Source of the DNA: Ampullaceana balthica
Taxonomy: Eukaryota; Mollusca; Gastropoda; Lymnaeidae
DNA: 64,000 nt
Direction: 5' to 3'
Assembly (NCBI GenBank): GCA_944989445.1
Contig: CALYLW010001073.1
Location: 202,971 to 266,970, forward strand
The notes under the pieces were generated by a model. That model did no database searches, had not been told where the DNA came from, and was given only the letters and a program-made list of their open reading frames with translations. Both the position numbers and the translations under genes were made by a program. Below are positions 56,641-64,000 of this stretch, in pieces (position 1 is the stretch's first letter; each line of letters begins with the position of its first letter).

Positions 56641-57639
56641 TTATTTTCGTAGTACCAAAGCCAGGAAGTTCACTTTCGACCTTGAAATTCAACTTTCAAA
56701 ATTATTAACGAAACATCTTAAAGAAAATTATTTAATTTATTTCATTCTGTGAGTTGAATTTTGTGTGTGAATATTTTTTAGAAGATGTCATAATATTCAA
56801 ATAAAAGAAAATGTTTTAATTTTGGTGATATTTTACGTCCATGTCTTAACTGTAGATGTTTCAGTATAACACAAAACGCAGGGACACCAGGGCCCATACA
56901 GTGGATCAGCATGACATGGACTGAGCTAGAAACTTACACCTGTTTCATTGAACAATAAAAACAATTTTTTTTGCTTAAATGGTGCAGTCAATGTTCCTCA
57001 AAATTTTCTGTCTTTGCACCCCTGCGTATTTTTAAAAGTGTCATATACCCAAAAACGTGTAAACAAGTCTTTTGTTTTTTAAATATGAAATCCGAAATAG
57101 AAAATGTAATGAATTAATACTTTATTTTAAAAAATAACTAAGTCACATGCATATGTTAATAGAAAGGGTGTTGTTCTTCGAACAGAACATGACAGTTTGG
57201 TAGTTGAAAGTCGGCCCCTATCCCCAGCACAAACACAAACCAATTATAAAATTGCAAGCTCTTCAAGCCATTCAACAAATGCTTTAATTTTTATATTGGG
57301 ACTGTGCAGATATGACTTATATATATATTATTTTCTATTTTTATTTACATCGCTATGAATGAATTCGGGATATTTTTCGGACAAGGATCTCAACTTCGCA
57401 CACCTAGTTCGTGTCTGCTGGGCTTTCAAGGGTAGGGAGAAATGAAGTGATGAAGACAGAAAAGAGACGAATGATGTTTCATGTATGCTGTAACTCGAAT
57501 GCCTTTTTTTCTCATTAATTTTTAAAGTTGTTTGAAAATCATAGTTTTTTTTTAAAGTTTGGATTTTATGTATGTACTTGTAAGGGCCATTCTAAAATAA
57601 TTACTTGCGGTTATGGGATTTAGTGAGAGACTCATTCTT
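56641..57639. other. No gene seen
   Basis: AT-rich, no recognisable feature. Confidence 0.5.
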
Positions 57640-57830
57640 GATGTTTCTGAGACTTATTAAAATAGTTCTTGATGTTTCTGAGACTTATTGAAATAGTTCT
57701 TGATGTTTCTGAGACTTATTGAAATAGTTCTTGATGTTTCTGAGACTTATTGAAATAGTTCTTGATGTTTCTGAGACTTAGGGAAATAATTCTTGTTGTT
57801 TGTGGAACTACAAGAAATAATTCTTGATGT
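57640..57830. repeat. Minisatellite, 31-bp unit
   Basis: TTCTTGATGTTTCTGAGACT then TATTGAAATAG, about five good copies and one or two decayed ones. Confidence 0.93.
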
Positions 57831-58430
57831 TTGTGTGAATTATTGTAATATTTCTTTCTTGCTGAGAGAATATTATGAAATTCTGAGATTAGTTACGGAG
57901 TAAGAAATAGACAGGTACCTGAAAACGAGTTTCTAAGTAGACATCTTGATATATTTTTTTATAGATTAGACCAAGTGATAAGTTTGATACATTCAATGGA
58001 TAGTGGTGCAAACTTTCACTGATGATATCAACAATGATACTTTTTGAAATTGACAGCTTGTTAAATTAATATGTGGCAACATTAATTGCTGGTTGAATAT
58101 AATTGTCATTTTTTTAACCCCAATTTGTATCAGAGACCTGAAACTTGCTAAGGAAGTTTGATATACATTTTATACAAGTTTTTAATATATGAAACATTTT
58201 AGGAATTAATATATGCATGTGCACATTTATGTTCGCGATGAATTATAATAATTGCAAGATAGCATCTCTTCTCGAAAACAATAATCATTAAGAAACGTTA
58301 AGTGTATAGCGCAGTGGGTATGCGTCGAGACACTTGAATATACTTGATCTCATAAGACGTTTTGTACCAATGGGAGTATGCTGCCCATAATGTTAAGTCT
58401 TCTCCTACTATCCTAATACCAACAGTGTTA
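57831..58430. other. No gene seen
   Basis: AT-rich. No recognisable feature. Confidence 0.5.
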
Positions 58431-61400
58431 CACCCTCCCTCCTACCACTAGTGTTACCCCTTCCCCTGCTACTATTGGTGTTACCCCTTCCCCTGCTACC
58501 ACTAGTGTTACCCCTTCCCCGGCTACTATTGGTGTTACCCTTTACCCTGCTACTACTGGTGTTACCCTTTACCCTGCTACTATTGGTGTTACCCTTCCCC
58601 TGCTACTACTGGTGTTACCCCTTCCCCTGCTACTATTGGTGTTACCCCTTACCCTGCTAATATTGGTGTTACCCCTTCCCCTGCTACTACTTTTGTTACC
58701 CCTTACCCTGCTACTATTGGTGTTACCCTTTACCCTGTTACTATTGGTGTTACCCCTTCCCCTGCTACTATCGGTATTACCCCTTACCTGCTACTATTGG
58801 TGTTACCCTTTACCCTGCTACTATTGGTGTTACCCCTTACCGTGCTACTACTGGTGTTACCCCTTACCCTGCTACTATTGGTGTTACCCCTTACCCTGCT
58901 ACTATTTGTGTTACCCCTTACCCTGCTACTACTGGTGTTATCCCTTCCCATGCTACTATTGGTGTTATCCTTTACCCTGCTACTATTGGTGTTACCCCTT
59001 ACCCTGCTACTACTGGTGTTACCCCTTACCCTGCTACTATTGGTGTTACCCTTTACCCTGCTACTATTGGTGTTACCCCTTACCCTGCTACTACTGGTGT
59101 TACCCCTTACCCTGCTACTATTGGTGTTACCCCTTACCCTGCTACTATTGGTGTTACACCTTACCCTGCTACTACTGGTGTTACCCTTTACCCTGCTACT
59201 ATTGGTGTTACCCCTTCCCCTGCTACTATTGGTGTTACCCCTTACCCTGCTACTATTGGTGTTACCCTTTACCCTGCTACTATTGGTGTTACCCCTTACC
59301 CTGCTACTACTGGTGTTACCCCTTACCCTGCTACTATTGGTGTTACCCCTTCCCCTGCTACTATTGGTGTTACCCCTTACCCTGCTACTACTGGTGTTAC
59401 CCCTTCCCCTGCTACTATTTGTGTTACCCCTTACCCTGCTACTACTGGTGTTACCCCTTCCCATGCTACTACTGGTGTTACCCCTTCCCCTGCTACTATT
59501 GGTGTTACCCCTTACCCTGCTACTACTGGTGTTACCCCTTACCCTGCTACTATTGGTGTTACCCTTTACCCTGCTACTATTGGTGTTACCCCTTACCCTG
59601 CTACTACTGGTGTTACCCCTTACCCTGCTACTATTGGTGTTACCCCTTACCCTGCTACTATTGGTGTTACACCTTACCCTGCTACTACTGGTGTTACCCT
59701 TTACCCTGCTACTATTGGTGTTACCCCTTCCCCTGCTACTATTGGTGTTACCCCTTACCCTGCTACTATTGGTGTTACCCTTTACCATGCTACTATTGGT
59801 GTTACCCCTTACCCTGCTACTACTGGTGTTACCCCTTCCCCTGCTACTATTGGTGTTACCCCTTCCCCTGCTACTATTGGTGTTACCCCTTACCCTGCTA
59901 CTACTGGTGTTACCCCTTCCCCTGCTACTATTGGTGTTACCCCTTACCCTGCTACTACTGGTGTTACCCCTTACCCTGCTACTACTGGTGTTACCCCTTC
60001 CCCTGCTACTATTGGTGTTACCCCTTACCCTGCTACTATTGGTGTTACACCTTACCCTGCTACTACTGGTGTTACCCTTTACCCTGCTACTATTGGTGTT
60101 ACCCCTTCCCCTGCTACTATTGGTGTTACCCCTTACCCTGCTACTATTGGTGTTACCCTTTACCCTGCTACTATTGGTGTTACCCCTTACCCTGCTACTA
60201 CTGGTGTTACCCCTTACCCTGCTACTATTGGTGTTACCCCTTCCCCTGCTACTATTGGTGTTACCCCTTACCCTGCTACTACTGGTGTTACCCCTTCCCC
60301 TGCTACTATTGGTGTTACCCCTTACCCTGCTACTACTGGTGTTACCCCTTACCCTGCTACTACTGGTGTTACCCCTTCCCCTGCTACTATTGGTGTTACC
60401 CTTTACCCTGCTACTATTGGTGTTACCCCTTACCCTGCTACTACTGGTGTTACCCCTTACCCTGCTAGTACTGCTGTTACCCCTTACCCTGCTGCTACTG
60501 GTGTTACCCCTTCCCCTGCTACTACTGGTGTTACCCCTTACCCTGCTACTACTGGTGTTACCCCTTACCCTGCTACTACTGGTGTTACCCCTTCCCCTGC
60601 TACTATTGGTGTTACCCCTTACCCTGCTAGTACTGGTGTTACCCCTTACCCTGCTACTACTGGTGTTACCCTTTACCCTGCTAATACTGGGGTTACCCCT
60701 TACCCTGCTACTACTGGTGTTACCCCTTCCCCTGCTACTATTGGTGTTACCCCTTACCCTGCTAGTACTGGTGTTACCCCTTACCCTGCTACTACTGGTG
60801 TTACCCCTTACCCTACTACTACTGGTGTTACCCCTTACCCTGCTACTATTGGTGTTACCCCTTACCCTGCTAGTACTGGTGTTACCCCTTACCCTGCTAC
60901 TACTGGTGTTACCCCTTACCCTGCTACTACTGGTGTAACCCCTTACCCTGCTACTACTGGTGTTACCCCTTACCCTGCTACTACTGGTGTTACCCCCTCC
61001 CATGCTACTATTGGTGTTACCCCTTCCCCTGCTACTACTGGTGTTACCCCTTACCCTGCTACTATTGGTGTTACCCTTTACCCTGCTACTATTGGTGTTA
61101 CCCCTTACCCTGCTACTATTGGTGTTACCATTTACCCTGCTACTATTGGTGTTACCCCTTACCCTGCTACTACTGGTGTTACCCCTTACCCTGCTACTAT
61201 TGGTGTTACCCCTTACCCTGCTACTACTGGTGTTACCCCTTACCCTGCTAGTACTGCTGTTACCCCTTACCCTGCTACTACTGGTGTTACCCCTTCCCCT
61301 GCTACTACTGGTGTTACCCCTTACCCTGCTAATATTGGTGTTACCCCTTACCCTGCTACTACTGGTGTTACCCCTTCCCCTGCTACTACTGGTGTTACCC

Positions 61401-64000
61401 CTTACCCTGCTAGTACTGGTGTTACCCCTTACCCTGCTACTACTGGTGTTACCCTTTACCCTGCTAATACTGGGGTTACCCCTTACCCTGCTACTACTGG
61501 TGTTACCCCTTCCCCTGCTACTATTGGTGTTACCCCTTACCCTGCTAGTACTGGTGTTACCCCTTACCCTGCTACTACTGGTGTTACCCCTTACCCTGCT
61601 ACTACTGGTGTTACCCCTTACCCTGCTACTATTGGTGTTACCCCTTACCCTGCTAGTACTGGTGTTAACCCTTACCCTGCTACTACTGGTGTTACCCCTT
61701 ACCCTGCTACTACTGGTGTAACCCCTTACCCTGCTACTACTGGTGTTACCCCTTACCCTGCTACTACTGGTGTTACCCCCTCCCATGCTACTATTGGTGT
61801 TACCCCTTCCCCTGCTACTACTGGTGTTACCCCTTACCCTGCTACTATTGGTGTTACCCTTTACCCTGCTACTATTGGTGTTACCCCTTCCCCTGCTACT
61901 ACTGGTGTTACCCCTTCCCCTGCTACTATTGGTGTTACCCCTTCCCCTGCTACTACTATTGTTACCCCTTACCCTGCTACTATTGGTGTTACCCTTTACC
62001 CTGCTACTATTGGTGTTACCCCTTCCCCTGCTACTATTGGTGTTACCCCTTACCCTGCTACATTTGGTGTTACCCTTTACCCTGCTACTATTGGTGTTAC
62101 CCCTTACCCTGCTATTACTGGTGTTACCCCTTACCCTGCTACTACTGGTGTTACCCCTTCCCCTGCTACTATTGGTGTTACCCCTTACCCTGCTAGTACT
62201 GGTGTTACCCCTTACCCTGCTACTACTGGTGTTACCCTTTACCCTGCTAATACTGGGGTTACCCCTTACCCTGCTACTACTGGTGTTACCCCTTCCCCTG
62301 CTACTATTGGTGTTACCCCTTACCCTGCTAGTACTGGTGTTACCCCTTACCCTGCTACTACTGGTGTTACCCCTTACCCTGCTACTACTGGTGTTACCCC
62401 TTACCCTGCTACTATTGGTGTTACCCCTTACCCTGCTAGTACTGGTGTTACCCCTTACCCTGCTACTACTGGTGTTACCCCTTACCCTGCTACTACTGGT
62501 GTAACCCCTTACCCTGCTACTACTGGTGTTACCCCTTACCCTGCTACTACTGGTGTTACCCCCTCCCATGCTACTATTGGTGTTACCCCTTCCCCTGCTA
62601 CTACTGGTGTTACCCCTTACCCTGCTACTATTGGTGTTACCCTTTACCCTGCTACTATTGGTGTTACCCCTTCCCCTGCTACTACTGGTGTTACCCCTTC
62701 CCCTGCTACTATTGGTGTTACCCCTTCCCCTGCTACTACTATTGTTACCCCTTACCCTGCTACTATTGGTGTTACCCTTTACCCTGCTACTATTGGTGTT
62801 ACCCCTTCCCCTGCTACTATTGGTGTTACCCCTTACCCTGCTACATTTGGTGTTACCCTTTACCCTGCTACTATTGGTGTTACCCCTTACCCTGCTACTA
62901 CTGGTGTTACCCCTTACCCTGCTACTATTGGTGTTACCCCTTACCCTGCTACTATTGATGTTACCCCTTACCCTGCTACTACTGGTGTTATCCCTTCCCC
63001 TGCTACTATTGGTGTTACCCCTTACCCTGCTACTACTGGTGTTACCCCTTCCCCTGCTACTACTGGTGTTACCCCTTCCCCTACTACTATTGGTGTTACC
63101 CTTTACCCTGCTACTATTGGTGTTACCCCTTACCCTGCTACTACTGGTGTTACCCCTTACCCTGCTACTATTGGTGTTACCCCTTACCCTGGTACTATTG
63201 GTGTTACCCCTTACCCTGCTACTACTGGTGTTACCCCTTACCCTGCTACTATTGGTGTTACCTCTTACCCTGCTAGTACTGGTGTTACCCCTTACCCTGC
63301 TAGTACTGGTGTTACCCCTTACCCTGCTACTACTGGTGTTACCCCTTACCCTGCTACTACTGGTGTTACCCCTTACCCTGCTAGTACTGGTGTTACCCCT
63401 TACCCTGCTACTACTGGTGTTACCCCTTACCCTTCTACTACTGGTGTTACCCCTTACCCTGCTACTATTGGTGTTACCCCTTACCCTGCTACTATTGGTG
63501 TTACCCCATACCCTGCTACTACTGGTGTTACCCCTTACCCTGCTACTATTGGTGTTACCTCTTACCCTGCTAGTACTGGTGTTACCCCTTACCCTGCTAG
63601 TACTGGTGTTACCCCTTACCCTGCTACTACTGGTGTTACCCCTTACCCTGCTACTACTGGTGTTACCCCTTACCCTGCTAGTACTGGTGTTACCCCTTAC
63701 CCTGCTACTACTGGTGTTACCCCTTACCCTTCTACTACTGGTGTTACCCCTTACCCTGCTACTACTGATGTTACCCCTTACCCTGCTACTACTGGTGTTA
63801 CCCCTTCCCCTGCTACTATTGGTGTTACCCCTTACCCTGCTAGTACTGGTGTTACCCCTTACCCTGCTACTACTGGTGTTACCCCTTACCCTGCTACTAC
63901 TGGTGTTACCCCTTACCCTGCTACTATTGGTGTTACCCCTTACCCTGCTACTATTGGTGTTACCCCTTCCCCTGCTACTACTGGTGTTATCCCTTCCCCT
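58431..64000. repeat. 27-bp satellite array with higher-order structure, running off the window
   Basis: The unit is GGTGTTACCCCTTACCCTGC then TACTACT, with Y/S, ACT/ATT and AGT variants, about 205 copies. In the right half a 29-unit (783-bp) higher-order repeat is visible: the rare variant GGTGTAACC recurs at about 60934, 61717 and 62500. Further right a 297-bp (11-unit) period appears (ACCTCTTAC at 63260 and 63557). The period of 27 keeps several frames open on both strands, so open frames here are not evidence of a gene. Confidence 0.97.

Noticed and set aside
58305..58345. TATAGCGCAGTGGGTATGCG as a tRNA box A
   Set aside because: No matching box B or stem pairing downstream.
58784..62569. 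A 1261-codon open frame on the minus strand (NTSSSRVRG repeats) and several + strand frames rich in LLLVLP or CYYWCYP
   Set aside because: All are consequences of a 27-bp repeat lacking stops. Sequence is pure satellite with no flanking gene structure.

Overview
The window looks like animal nuclear DNA, most likely from a mollusc and probably a gastropod. I infer this from split genes with GT-AG introns, two tandem GT10 fucosyltransferase genes of invertebrate type, degenerate hAT, non-LTR, Ty3-like and Penelope-like elements, tRNA-derived SINEs, and very heavy minisatellite content. I see no bacterial or viral gene organisation. I made no database comparison, so the species is not established.

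Cellular genes occupy only a few kilobases. Two tandem alpha-1,3-fucosyltransferase-like genes (family GT10) lie on the + strand. Gene 1 is 5'-incomplete in the window (exons 2682-2889, 4070-4229, 4430-4512 and 5194-5338). Gene 2 appears complete: a signal-anchor and stem exon at 15471-15991, then exons at 16176-16256, 20920-21048, 23729-23890, 28344-28551, 31354-31513, 31806-31888 and 32622-32775. The four 3' exons of the two genes match in order and intron phase, so they are tandem duplicates. A weaker two-exon candidate of unknown family lies near 35.2-35.5 kb.

The rest is mobile and satellite DNA. From 0 to 14 kb there is a hAT relic, a SINE, a complete hAT element with an 8-bp target duplication (6020-9135) carrying nested insertions, non-LTR fragments, and a broken Ty3-like element with an LTR, a polypurine tract, an RNase H remnant and a rearranged Gag. 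From 15 to 33 kb gene 2's introns hold a hAT-like element, a 5'-truncated non-LTR insertion with a 12-bp target duplication, a solo LTR, SINEs and several minisatellites. From 33 to 49 kb come coding-phase minisatellites, a foldback-type inverted repeat and a second hAT copy (42123-46064). From 49.7 to 51.5 kb there is a Penelope-like element with reverse transcriptase and GIY-YIG remnants. From 52 to 64 kb simple and complex satellites dominate, ending in a 27-bp-unit array of more than 5.5 kb that runs off the window.

The most unusual theme is where the repeats sit. Several tandem arrays begin exactly on functional gene boundaries. The 5' splice junction of gene 1 exon A, the 5' splice junction of gene 2 exon 4, and the stop codon of gene 2 have each been copied into an adjacent tandem array. 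A hAT transposase reading frame has likewise expanded a 21-bp coding motif.
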